NCBI GenBank assembly: GCA_900642245.1
Contig: CAAAJI010000142.1
Location: 6,152-17,495 of the forward strand
From: Fragilaria radians
Lineage: Eukaryota; Bacillariophyta; Fragilariophyceae; Fragilariales; Fragilariaceae
Direction: 5' to 3'
Length of the DNA stretch: 11,344 nt
Shown: one piece after another, positions 1 through 7,911 of the stretch
Layout: every line of letters starts with the position of its first letter
Position numbering within the stretch: the first letter of the stretch is position 1
The notes under the pieces: generated by a model
What the model saw: the letters and a program-made list of their open reading frames with translations, nothing else
Databases searched by the model: none
Told to the model about the DNA's origin: nothing
Program-made: the position numbers and the translations under genes

Positions 1-1
1 G

Positions 2-2971
2 GAAAAAGATGAGAAAAAACAAGTGGTTAATAGGACTCCGAGTGTAGCCGAAAAAGAGGAAATACTTCTGAAGGTTGAGAATGTTGTTTTTTCTGCCAAA
101 AAGCTCGAGGTAAACGAGCGTAAATCAATTGTGAGGATTCAGGCGGTTAGAAGAGGAAACATAGATAGAAATAATTACTATCTTAAAGTGAATGCCCTGA
201 GAATTCAGACCATGTGGAGGGGCTTTCTGTCTCGAAGAGAAAGGAAAGTTGTTTTGAAGAAAAGATCTTTGGAAATGTCTGCGGCGATTAAATTACAAGC
301 AATATGGAGAATGTTCAGCCTACAAACGATGTTAAAGCAATATCTTTCTGCTAGGAAGATTCAATCCAGGTGGAAGGCATATGTATGTCGGGTTCAATAT
401 TGGCTTTATCTAAGAAGCAAAGAAGCAGCCATAAAAATACAAAGTGCATGGAGGTCATTCTCATCTTGTCGTACTTTCGCCATGACTATGTATGACATAG
501 TCTTGATTCAAAGTGTTGCTCGAGGATACATTGCGCGATTAAAGCTAATGCAATACCGTAGAGCTTGTGACATTCAGCGTCTTTACCGTGGTCACAAATG
601 CCGAAAGGTATTTCGAATCGTAAGGATTCATCATGTCAAGAATAAAAGTGCGATCATGCTCCAGCGAGTTTATCGCGGGATAGTTATCCGAAGGATAGTT
701 GAAAGAGCAAAAGTGTTAACTGATGCAGCTGTCACGATTCAGAGTCATTGGCGCAGATATGAAGCTCAGTTAAGATTATGGATTTTCTTAGGGTGCATTA
801 TTCACATGCAGAAAATGGTACGTGGCTACCTTGCACGGATTAAGTTCTATGATGAACTTGGCAGGGTGATTTTGTCCCAGATGGTTGCCCGTCGGTGGCT
901 AGCATGTCGGGCGAGTGATCGCATTCGTAACATGAAACGCGAACGGGCAGCATCGACAAGAATTCAGGCTTCGGTTAGGCGTTTTATCTGTCGCCTATCA
1001 TTCCTAAGATATAAGCGTGAGAAACTGGCGGCGACAATAATTCAGTCACAATGGAGATGCTTCGTTTGTTGCACCGACTATATATTCACAATTGCAGATA
1101 TCGTCACCATTCAGCGGCTGACACGTAAACTTATAAAGTGCCGAATAGCAGCGATCAAGATCCAGTCGATGTGGCGAAGTCATGTTTGCTACGAGGATTA
1201 CTGCATGATTCAACATGATGTCTTGACGATTCAACGAGTGATTCGCGGGCATTTCGGTCGCAAAATATTTGAAACTCAACAGGCCTACGAAGATTCGAGA
1301 AAGAAAGGTGCGATCTCATTACAGCGATTATTTCGTGGTTCGAGGGGGCGTAAAGACGCTATACAAATTCGGCGTGATAATCAAATCAAGACCGCAGCAA
1401 CGGTGATTCAAAGTCAATGGAGGACATACCGAGCGCAAGAAAGCCTCTGGGGGAAAATCGATAGTGCCATTCAGATCCAAAGCTGGTTTCGTGGTCTTTT
1501 ATGCAGAATGGAGTATATCGATTGCATTGGATCCATCATTTTATCTCAATGTGCTGCGCGACGTTGGTTAGCTAGGAGAGCTCTCTTGCATAAATGTCTT
1601 CTTAATGACGTATGTTACTTTTCCATCGAGGAAAAGATTGTTGAATACAGTGCTGCGACATCTATACAATCCTTGTATCGCAATCATACTCGACCTAGAC
1701 TTCACAATGCAGCGGCTACGAAAATTCAGTCTTTCTTTCGCATGGTCAAGGCAATAATTGAAAGACAAGTGGCTATGGAAATGAGGCGCCGTTCCGTTCA
1801 AACAAGACGCAGGAAAGCTGCTGCAATAGCAATACAATCCATCTATCGTATGGTATTAGCTGTACGTGAAAAAGAACTGAGGACTTGGAAAAAGATAAGT
1901 GAGTTCTCAGCAATTAAGATTCAAACAAGTTATCGAAGAATTTACTCCATGAAGAAGCTTGCTGCTTTGTTGAATGATAGACACCAGAACCAGGCGGCAA
2001 CTAAGATTCAATCCTTTTTCCGAATGGTAAAGGCCATGGTAGATCGTGAAATAAAGGTATTAATGAGAAAGAGAAAAATTCGTAAAATGATGAAAAATCG
2101 AACTAAAGAGATTGATGACCTTATGCTTGAAGAAGCATGGAGTGAAATGCCGTCACCTTTCCAATGTGTTAAAAGTCCCACGAATACATCAACGAGAAAT
2201 ATTGGCTCTTCACATATGGCGAGCACAACAAGTAATGTGCTACCAAGATCAAATGCACTTGATATTATCCCTCACTTAGACATAGCTGAGTCCAATTCAA
2301 ATGATTCTTTGTTGGAGAAGGTTTGGAAATCAATTCCGTTTAGAGCGAAAGCGAGAGATAAGACTAGTGAAGACATAACTCGTTCGAAGAACAACGATGA
2401 AAGAAGCAAATCTGATTGTGTAATAAATCAACACATTGAAAAGAACGAAGTGTCGAGATCGAATTTAGGCTTCAGCTCGCGGTCAACTAAACATCGGACT
2501 AGCCAGGAAGCATGGTCTTGTGTTTCCCTTTCGGAAGAAAGCATGCTTGAAGTGAAGCGAGATGCAATAAATAACGTGGCAAAGCATTACAAGGCAAATG
2601 GAGTCTTTTTAAAAGAGAATAAACAAAACCAAAACAACAAGATTACATCTCGTAACAAGACGAAAGTGTTGGAGTGCATTGACACTTCAGTGTTGTCGCA
2701 AAAAAGGGATTATGACTGTAATCTGCGAATGCCAACGAATGAAATCCGTGTGTGTTATTCTAATGACATCTCGGATACAATCAGTGAGGTTTCTGCTTCA
2801 ACATATGCAAGTTCAGTGCTAATATCACAAGGTCTCGAAAAAAGCAATCCAAGTAATAAACGGCGATCTCACGTTCAGCCAATTCTGGCATCAAGAAACA
2901 TTCGAAGGAAAGAGGACTATAATTCTTTACAAGTCGTCACGTCCGATTCCAGTAGGCGCTCCAACTTATAA
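2..2971 (+). CDS. Multi-IQ-motif (calmodulin-binding) protein, 5' partial
   Basis: The frame is open from the left edge to TAA at 2969-2971, giving 989 visible residues. No ATG precedes the IQ array, so the N-terminus and any motor or CH domain lie upstream. (Residues below are counted from the GTG codon at 23, which is not the start.) About 25 IQ-like motifs of the form IQxxxRGxxxR or IQSxWRxxxxx run from about 39 to 672, many spaced exactly 23 residues apart. IQ motifs bind calmodulin or myosin light chains, and tight arrays form rigid helices, as in myosin necks and ASPM spindle proteins. From about 690 to the end the protein is Ser/Asn/Lys-rich and probably disordered, with a short Trp motif seen three times. 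The protein may act in the cytoskeleton or calcium signalling; whether it is a myosin, an ASPM homologue or a stand-alone IQ protein cannot be decided here. Confidence 0.9.
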   Translation, partial: EKDEKKQVVNRTPSVAEKEEILLKVENVVFSAKKLEVNERKSIVRIQAVRRGNIDRNNYYLKVNALRIQTMWRGFLSRRERKVVLKKRSLEMSAAIKLQAIWRMFSLQTMLKQYLSARKIQSRWKAYVCRVQYWLYLRSKEAAIKIQSAWRSFSSCRTFAMTMYDIVLIQSVARGYIARLKLMQYRRACDIQRLYRGHKCRKVFRIVRIHHVKNKSAIMLQRVYRGIVIRRIVERAKVLTDAAVTIQSHWRRYEAQLRLWIFLGCIIHMQKMVRGYLARIKFYDELGRVILSQMVARRWLACRASDRIRNMKRERAASTRIQASVRRFICRLSFLRYKREKLAATIIQSQWRCFVCCTDYIFTIADIVTIQRLTRKLIKCRIAAIKIQSMWRSHVCYEDYCMIQHDVLTIQRVIRGHFGRKIFETQQAYEDSRKKGAISLQRLFRGSRGRKDAIQIRRDNQIKTAATVIQSQWRTYRAQESLWGKIDSAIQIQSWFRGLLCRMEYIDCIGSIILSQCAARRWLARRALLHKCLLNDVCYFSIEEKIVEYSAATSIQSLYRNHTRPRLHNAAATKIQSFFRMVKAIIERQVAMEMRRRSVQTRRRKAAAIAIQSIYRMVLAVREKELRTWKKISEFSAIKIQTSYRRIYSMKKLAALLNDRHQNQAATKIQSFFRMVKAMVDREIKVLMRKRKIRKMMKNRTKEIDDLMLEEAWSEMPSPFQCVKSPTNTSTRNIGSSHMASTTSNVLPRSNALDIIPHLDIAESNSNDSLLEKVWKSIPFRAKARDKTSEDITRSKNNDERSKSDCVINQHIEKNEVSRSNLGFSSRSTKHRTSQEAWSCVSLSEESMLEVKRDAINNVAKHYKANGVFLKENKQNQNNKITSRNKTKVLECIDTSVLSQKRDYDCNLRMPTNEIRVCYSNDISDTISEVSASTYASSVLISQGLEKSNPSNKRRSHVQPILASRNIRRKEDYNSLQVVTSDSSRRSNL
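137..2040 (+). repeat. IQ-motif repeat array within the CDS
   Basis: This stretch encodes about 25 IQ-like motifs. Two types alternate: a Trp type (IQSxWRxxxxx, e.g. IQSAWRSF, IQSQWRCF, IQSMWRSH) and a Gly type (IQxxxRGxxxR, e.g. IQSVARGYIAR, IQRVIRGHFGR). The step from a Trp-type to the following motif is 23 residues in at least five cases. A longer block starting at I239 (IQSHWRRYEAQ, ending ILSQMVARRWLACR) reappears at I462 (IQSQWRTYRAQ, ending ILSQCAARRWLARR), exactly 223 residues later at both ends, which shows duplication of multi-IQ blocks. The last four motifs (IQSIYR, IQSFFRMVKA and similar) have lost the Gly and are more widely spaced. Confidence 0.9.
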
Positions 2972-3117
2972 ATGCAAGCATGCCAGTGTAAGAGTAGTTA
3001 CTTATGTCGACCACATCAGTTTGAGGGACATAATACCAATGATGGGTGTTCTATGTTGTTTTGCAATACATCATCCTTTGAAAAAAGAAAAGACTTTGGC
3101 TTTGTTTTTTACACGTA

Positions 3118-3179
3118 TATGGAGAATTTTTGACTTAGTTTTTCCATGTTTATGGATGTTTTTTATGGAGAATTTTGAC
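3118..3179. repeat. Short direct repeat TATGGAGAATTTTTGAC
   Basis: A 17-base string at 3118-3134 recurs at 3164-3179 with one T fewer. The copies are 46 bases apart in T-rich DNA containing a further partial TATGGA. It is probably a small local duplication; no function is implied. Confidence 0.7.
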
Positions 3180-3185
3180 GAGGTG

Positions 3186-3415
3186 AGAAGATAAGGAAGG
3201 AGAAGATAAGGAATAATAATGTTACAATGAAAGACGTTAAAAGATAAGGAATAATGATACTATAAAAGAAGGTGGCGAACCACAAAGAATTATATTATCC
3301 TAAATTAGAGGTGAAGTTGAGAAATTACGTCATCATCATATTAAGGGCAAAATAAAAGGAAATTTTGTTACTATATGAGAAAGATTAAAAAATAATGTGA
3401 AGATGAGGAATAATG
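3186..3415. repeat. Degenerate purine-rich repeats (AGATAAGGAATAATG-like)
   Basis: Variants of AAGATAAGGAATAATG occur at 3186-3198, 3201-3213 (running on into AATAATG), 3241-3256 and 3399-3415 (GAAGATGAGGAATAATG), with a weaker relative at 3379-3397. Spacing is irregular, so this is not a clean minisatellite. It may be an eroded tandem repeat or a cluster of GATA-like or purine-tract sites. Confidence 0.65.
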
Positions 3416-3604
3416 TCACATATTTAAGACAACAATTTTAAAAATAATGCTATTGTGAATAAAGGTTATAAAAAGTAATGATGCTTGAATCAAGTAAAAG
3501 GATAATGGGTTGACGCAGCGTATCTATTTAGAAGGAGATACTCTACGTTAAAGAAAAGTACTAGCACTTCAATTCTGTTGCACTAGTAAGAGTTCAAGAA
3601 ACTC

Positions 3605-3637
3605 ATGGTGTCATCGAAGATAAAATCCAAGCCATGA
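3605..3637 (+). promoter_or_regulatory. Upstream ORF overlapping the membrane-protein start
   Basis: ATG at 3605 opens a 10-codon ORF (MVSSKIKSKP) in the +2 frame relative to the main gene. Its TGA (3635-3637) overlaps the main ATG (3634-3636) as ATGA. If the mRNA starts upstream of 3605, ribosomes would meet this ORF first and would terminate exactly on the main start codon. Such an arrangement can damp translation or allow termination-coupled reinitiation. The overlap is seen directly; its use is inferred and depends on the unknown transcription start. Confidence 0.4.
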
Positions 3638-4583
3638 AAATCTTCCTAACAGGATTTGCATCTTCCTTAGTGAGAGCCCCAATTCATCGAGGCGTATCAC
3701 AGTTCCTCCTATCTCCAAATTATCACTGGATAGGCCCACATTCAACATCATTCCGCCTGTCTCATGGACTCACTGTATCAATGGCCGGAGCACAAGCCCC
3801 GCTCATGGATTATTCCAGCGCAGCCATTCAATTCTTCATGTCCGAACGAGTGACAGCAGCACTGATTGCAGGTGCCTCACTGACGTCCTTGTTTAGCATG
3901 ACAAAGCTTGCCAGAGAGGTGGGGAGCTCGAAAAAAGATCATTCTGTACTTGTTTGGGCGTTAACTCGATTCTATCATGGATTGTGCTTAATATCTGTCC
4001 TCTTGAATTTGAATGTGGTGGTTACTTCTACTTGCGCCTCGAGTATTCTTATGCTAGAGAAATATAATGGAATTGCTAGTAGTGCTTATGAATTTTTAAT
4101 GAGAGAAATGCGATATGAATTCATTACCACACAATGGAGCTTACTGGTCGGTCTTTTGTCTTTCTTAATTTCGATTGGAATTCGGACACTGTTGGAATTC
4201 GATCTGTTGAATAAGGAAAAGCGAAGCTTAGCTGTCTTTGTCATATTAAGCATCTCGTCACTATTGACGCACCTCATATCGTACGTAAATTCGACGTTAC
4301 ACGAATGGCCAAATATGATAGGTAAGTCATTTACTTTTTATCATTGCACCCAAGGACTAAACAGTTTGGTTTCTGTTTTCTCTTTGCTTAATTTTTGGAT
4401 ACAGCAATGACAAAAGATATGTTTGGAACTATACTTCACACTTCGTTAAATAGAGAAAAAAGACGTCCATTGGAAATGTTGTCCATTTCGTTTGCTGCCT
4501 GTACATTTCTTTTGGCGACAACTTTGCTTCGATTCCGTCAAAATACTGGTTCATCATCTGCTGAAATCCAGAGTCAAGAATAA
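3634..4583 (+). CDS. Unknown multi-pass membrane protein, two exons (join 3634-4321, 4405-4583)
   Basis: The start is the first in-frame ATG after an in-frame TAG at 3562-3564. Exon 1 gives 229 residues. A GT-AG intron (4322-4404) joins it to a second frame ending in TAA at 4581-4583, for a total of 288 residues. Hydrophobic segments lie at about 72-92, 115-141, 167-187, 198-218 and, in exon 2, 252-272, suggesting about five membrane spans. The first 60 residues are moderately basic and rich in Ser, Phe and Leu and could be a targeting peptide, but no clean cleavage site is visible. Without splicing the frame would run to a stop at 4408-4410 (258 residues) and lose the last span. I do not recognise the family; no catalytic motif is visible. 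It might be a poorly characterised algal integral membrane protein. Confidence 0.75.
4322..4404 (+). other. Intron, 83 bases, phase 1
   Basis: The donor is GGTAAGT (intron begins GTAAGT at 4322) and the acceptor is TTTTTGGATACAG at 4404, preceded by a T-rich tract (GTTTCTGTTTTCTCTTTGC). The G at 4321 joins CA at 4405-4406 to give an Ala codon, after which the frame reads MTKDMFGT and continues 58 codons to TAA. Strong consensus at both ends and recovery of a hydrophobic span in exon 2 support it. The intron has no in-frame stop, so retention would give a slightly different C-terminus ending within exon 2's first bases. Confidence 0.82.
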
Positions 4584-5192
4584 TGTCATAGTGCGTTAGA
4601 TAAGAGTCGAGAATAATCTTCATTGGTTGAACATTACAGAAGTGACGCATACTTCTGAACATGTAGTTTGAAACAGAAACAATTGCTATCATTTTAAGTT
4701 AAGTATTATGATTTAGGAGGATATTGGATTCATTCATCATTAGAAGATTGAATTGGTGTTAAAATAGGATTCTGCGTATTATTTATGTTTTTCAAATAGA
4801 ATTTAAAGACGATTGATGTGTGGTACTTTGAGAAAATTGATGCGCTTCAAATTTACTTCAAGTGCACAATGTGACCACTGTAGGGAAACACAAGCAGAAG
4901 TAGGTGATCATTGGGATAGTTCCTAAACAAAGAAAGAATATGTTGCTGCTCCCTCAGGTTACTGCAGCTTTCTGGACGTGTTCACTAGAAAGATTTGTGT
5001 TTTTTACGCAAAAATCAATAGTTAAAGATCAAATGTACTTCTGTGACAGTTTACGTGTAGTATCAATGACACTCTCTCATCAAATTGAATCATTTAAGAA
5101 GTTCATGTATAAAGTAGAGGGAATAGGTACAGAGGAAGTCACAATTTGAATGTGCATGAATCACGGTAGCACAGAATCACAAAATGAAGCAA

Positions 5193-5200
5193 TGACGTCA
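5193..5200. promoter_or_regulatory. Full palindromic CRE (TGACGTCA)
   Basis: A perfect 8-base cAMP-response-element palindrome, the classic bZIP site. TGACGT elements mediate CO2/cAMP control of the carbonic anhydrase gene PtCA1 in the diatom Phaeodactylum. It lies about 600 bases past the membrane-protein stop and about 1.4 kb before the bHLH start, so its target is unclear and it may be chance. Confidence 0.3.
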
Positions 5201-6262
5201 GAAAAATGTCATTATGTTTACAATGGTCATGTTATGCTTATATAGAAAGCCGAAAATCCTTTTTGCATGAAGCAATCAGACCCTTTTTCATCAACAGGAT
5301 TTTGTAAAGTTGGCATAGCCCAAAAGATGATGATGAAAGGAATGAAAATCATTACGTAGAAGTCTTTTTTGCTCTGGGTGCAAACCTAGGATAATGAGTT
5401 GGAGAGAAAGGTGTCAAGCCAAAACGGGGGATGCTATCCTTTAATGAACTACAGAATCAAACTATTTTGCCTATTTTGAATTCTCCAGATGATGATTAAG
5501 TATATCTTGAATGTACTCCTTTCTCGTTTCTTTTTTGTTGAGATGGATTCTTTTCAAATATTTCTGCAAATGAGAATTTTTCTTCCTTCATTCATTCATT
5601 AATTGGTCAATCGATTTAAATATCTTTCATAAATCCAGCCTCTCGGCACACCTCCGGTAAATTAACTCACCTTTGATAGAATTCATCTGAATGTGGAACA
5701 AATGTGCATTTAATCCTCATCACAAAATTGGATCATGATAAATAACGCTCCATCAATATTGCTCATAAATGGAAAAATGAGGAAAACTTTTCAGGACCGC
5801 TATAAGAGATGGACATAATAGCCAATTGTAGAAATAGCTACTACCTGACCACCAAAGTATTCTTCAGAGGATAGCAAAAGTCTTGAAATTTCGTGTCGCT
5901 TTTGAATTGCCAAGGATGGCAATAAATCATAGGCATAAGTCTGAACACTAAATGGCAACATCTACTATTTATGCTCAGATAAACTTGGGCACAAACAAAT
6001 GTTTGGCTATGATCATTCGTGATATACTTAAAAACTGAGCAATTCTATTGAACTAGATAGATGAATTGATGTTTACTCTGGAAGTAGTATACAGTTATTT
6101 AAAACTCTTCTCTTTTAAGATTGGGTGTAATGACATCATTTATATACTTACAGAATTGTGCACGACGAATCCAGCCAAATGAATCGGAATTTAAAGCCTG
6201 GGACCTTACCAGGAAGATTTATATTCCGATTGAAAGTTTGACTTCAAAGGATATGTCGATTA

Positions 6263-6401
6263 TGACGTGTCAACAGCTTGAGATATAATAATGGGAAAAA
6301 AAGCATACTGAATAGGTTCGAAATATTACATAAGCTTCGGGTTTTTAATGTGTGTATGACGTGCGATTAACGCGTGGCCGCCACGGTCACATTACCAGCT
6401 G
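6263..6401 (+). promoter_or_regulatory. Candidate bHLH-gene promoter cluster: two TGACGTG sites, GC palindrome, E-box
   Basis: TGACGTGTCA lies at 6263-6272 and TGACGTG at 6357-6363, in the same orientation and 94 bases apart. A GC-rich inverted repeat CGTGG-CCG-CCACG follows at 6373-6385, in otherwise AT-rich DNA, and an E-box CAGCTG at 6396-6401. These sit 237-375 bases before the bHLH start. bZIP proteins bind TGACGT and bHLH proteins bind CANNTG, so the E-box could allow autoregulation. The motifs are seen; the regulation is inferred. Confidence 0.4.
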
Positions 6402-6570
6402 TTTTGGCGACAATTTTAACATACAGAAACGTGTCCTTAATTGATAGTAATTTACTCTGGAAAGGAAAATCAGGGCTGTTTGTCATACACGATCCGAGAG
6501 GGAGCATCAAATTTCAGCAGTAACCATTAATTAATTGTCGACAGTGTGTTAAATACGGTGAATTGATCCC

Positions 6571-6594
6571 ATGTCAAGAGCGTCGTTGTCTTGA
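6571..6594 (+). promoter_or_regulatory. Possible 7-codon upstream ORF of the bHLH gene
   Basis: ATG at 6571 opens MSRASLS followed by TGA at 6592-6594, 43 bases before the bHLH start codon. It would matter only if the transcript starts upstream of it, which the sequence does not show. Confidence 0.25.
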
Positions 6595-6637
6595 GCGAAT
6601 CAGAGTCGATCGCCCAGATCTGTTGTAGAACTTAAGA

Positions 6638-7583
6638 ATGGCATCAGAACGTACAGATGACGTATCAGCTTTAGAAGCACAAAATGAATCTTCCATAAAA
6701 CGAAAGGTAAGCAAACAATTTTACTTTGACTAGCAAACTGAGGTAGTTCATTGAGCACCATCAGATGCATTATGTGAGTTTGGTTCGATTGATCATGACA
6801 TGGGAGCGATATTTTAGGTTGTCACTCATAATTGTACTCATCCACTTGAAGCTACAGACTCGACGTCCCCCTTCTCCGCTTGAAGAGGACGACGATGACG
6901 AGGATCTTCTGACATCACATGCGTTTCAGGAGATGAGTAAATCTGAACGCAAGAGACATCGAGAAAAGAAGCGACGTGGTGAAGTAAATGCTCGGTTTGA
7001 CGCATTAAAGGATATCATGATAACCATCGACCCAAACATGAAGGATGTTGAGGACATAAATCGTGCTGAATTGATCGGTAGAGCAGTGACAGTTATGAGG
7101 GATTTGTTCCAGGAAAATGAAGCTCTAAAGCGGAGACTCAATCAGACCAAACTTTCGATTGGAACAAGGAAGAGCAGTAATTTTGTGAATGGTTCCTTTG
7201 AACATAAACACGATATGGTTACTGTTGCTGTACCTTACCTGGTCCCTACAGAACAGGCGGCATTGGAATTTCCGATAACGGAATCAACATCTGAGAACCG
7301 ATATCACTCCACGTTTTATGCTCCGCCCAACATGTATCCTTACCCGCATCCATCACAGAATTATCACTATTCACATCCAATACAACCCTCAGCACCGCCA
7401 ACTCAATCGCAAAGTTTATCTAACAATTATACACAAGAGCACTATTACCCTCCTTCACAACCACAGCATCAATATTCAAATCCGCAACATGATTATCACC
7501 CTCGTCGAGAAGATTCTCCTGTTCAACCTACGTATCAAGATCACTATCCTCCGCCACAGCAAGATTATCGACCACGTTACTGA
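6638..7583 (+). CDS. bHLH transcription factor, copy 1 (join 6638-6706, 6858-7583)
   Basis: The start ATG (A at -3, G at +4) follows an in-frame TAG at 6626-6628. Exon 1 encodes 23 residues ending KRK; a phase-0 intron joins TRRPPSPL, forming a basic KRKTRR nuclear-localisation-like patch. The inferred protein has 264 residues. An acidic run lies at 32-39 and a bHLH domain at about 52-110: basic region ERKRHREKKRR with the E-box-contact Glu59 and Arg63, helix 1 with Phe70 and Leu73, a loop ITIDPNMKDVEDINR, and helix 2 running into a short zipper-like stretch (LFQENEALKRRL). The usual His four before the Glu is Lys. A further segment (142-173, VTVAVPYLV...TESTxENRYH) is also conserved in copy 2. 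The tail (174-264) is rich in Tyr, Pro, Gln and His. It should be a dimerising nuclear DNA-binding regulator; targets are unknown. Confidence 0.88.
6707..6857 (+). other. Intron of bHLH copy 1, about 151 bases
   Basis: The donor is AAAG|GTAAGC at 6707 and the favoured acceptor is GCTACAG at 6857. Both flanking frames are phase 0, and the exon 1 frame meets TAG soon after the donor (6731-6733), so some splicing is required. A second AG at 6763-6764 (CATCAG) is also in phase and would add 31 mostly hydrophobic residues before the acidic region. The longer intron is preferred because those residues look unlike the rest of the protein. The bHLH domain is unaffected by the choice. Confidence 0.7.
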
Positions 7584-7594
7584 ATAAACTAATT

Positions 7595-7615
7595 GGGAAG
7601 ACGACCATCTCGCGC
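7595..7615 (+). repeat. Conserved 3'-flank block, first copy
   Basis: This 21-base block, starting GGGAAGACGAC, lies 12 bases past the copy 1 stop codon and matches 9668-9688 after copy 2 with one mismatch. It is more conserved than the spacer around it. It may be a 3' UTR element or simply the tail of the duplicated segment. Confidence 0.75.
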
Positions 7616-7745
7616 AATACTATGTTCTATTTTTTGGTTATATATCTATCGAATTTTTGGAATCAACTATTGACACGAATGTGTATACGGTGAAAGGCAT
7701 CTTCAATTTACCCTTGAATTGACGGTGCTTTGCACAGAACTACAA

Positions 7746-7911
7746 AACATGAAAACGAACGCACAGCTGCATAAATTATCTGCCATGTCTTTCGATTCAC
7801 AAGATTTCCCTCAAACTGATGTCATAAAATTAAATCTTGTAAACATATGCATACTATGATAGACACTTTTTCTGTAAATTTAACTAAGATACGATATACC
7901 AAGGAGATGCT
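7746..7911 (+). repeat. Spacer homology block, first copy
   Basis: This block aligns with 9738-9892 with small indels. Shared strings include AACATGAAA, ATGTCTTTC-ATTCACA, TTAACTAAG/TTTACTAAG and GATGCTA. It supports a segmental tandem duplication that covers the downstream spacer. Confidence 0.65.

Larger units (their letters stand above)
2972..3604. other. Intergenic region between IQ gene and membrane-protein gene
   Basis: No ORF of note lies here. The first half should hold the 3' UTR and poly(A) site of the IQ gene. The middle (3118-3415) is purine-rich and repetitive (see the repeat entries). A TATAAAAAG string at 3467-3475 lies about 160 bases before the next ATG; it could be part of a promoter, but at this AT content it is weak evidence. 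Confidence 0.6.
4584..6637. other. Long intergenic region without a convincing gene
   Basis: About 2 kb with only short, stop-riddled frames. The longest (4904-5149, 81 codons) begins with GTG and resembles no family I know. The stretch includes the 3' UTR of the membrane gene, a small TTCA repeat near 5587-5600, a palindromic CRE at 5193-5200 and, in the last 400 bases, probable promoter elements of the bHLH gene. I see no tRNA, transposase or long repeat. Confidence 0.6.

Noticed and set aside
23..25. GTG at 23 as the start of the IQ protein
   Set aside because: The frame is open back to the window edge, and GTG is not a normal start in eukaryotic nuclear genes, so the gene is simply cut by the window.
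484..502. Inverted repeat GACTATG-TATGA-CATAGTC
   Set aside because: It lies in the middle of the IQ coding region and is short enough to be chance; no role is apparent.
1046..2226. Minus-strand frames of 72-89 codons opposite the IQ gene
   Set aside because: They lie fully antisense to a strong repeat-containing coding frame and show no domains of their own.
4904..5149. 81-codon plus-strand frame in the long intergenic region
   Set aside because: It starts with GTG, has no recognisable domain, and lies in DNA with coding-unlike composition. It is probably chance.
6311..6330. GGTTCGAAAT string resembling a tRNA B box
   Set aside because: The bases around it do not form an acceptor stem or a matching A box, so no tRNA is called.
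7318..7587. Alternate-frame ORF over the tail of copy 1, with a similar one at 9370-9708 over copy 2
   Set aside because: Both follow from the low-complexity codon make-up (CAA, CCA, TAT) of the tail. Their ATGs are not at homologous positions. An overlapping gene is conceivable but nothing beyond openness supports it.
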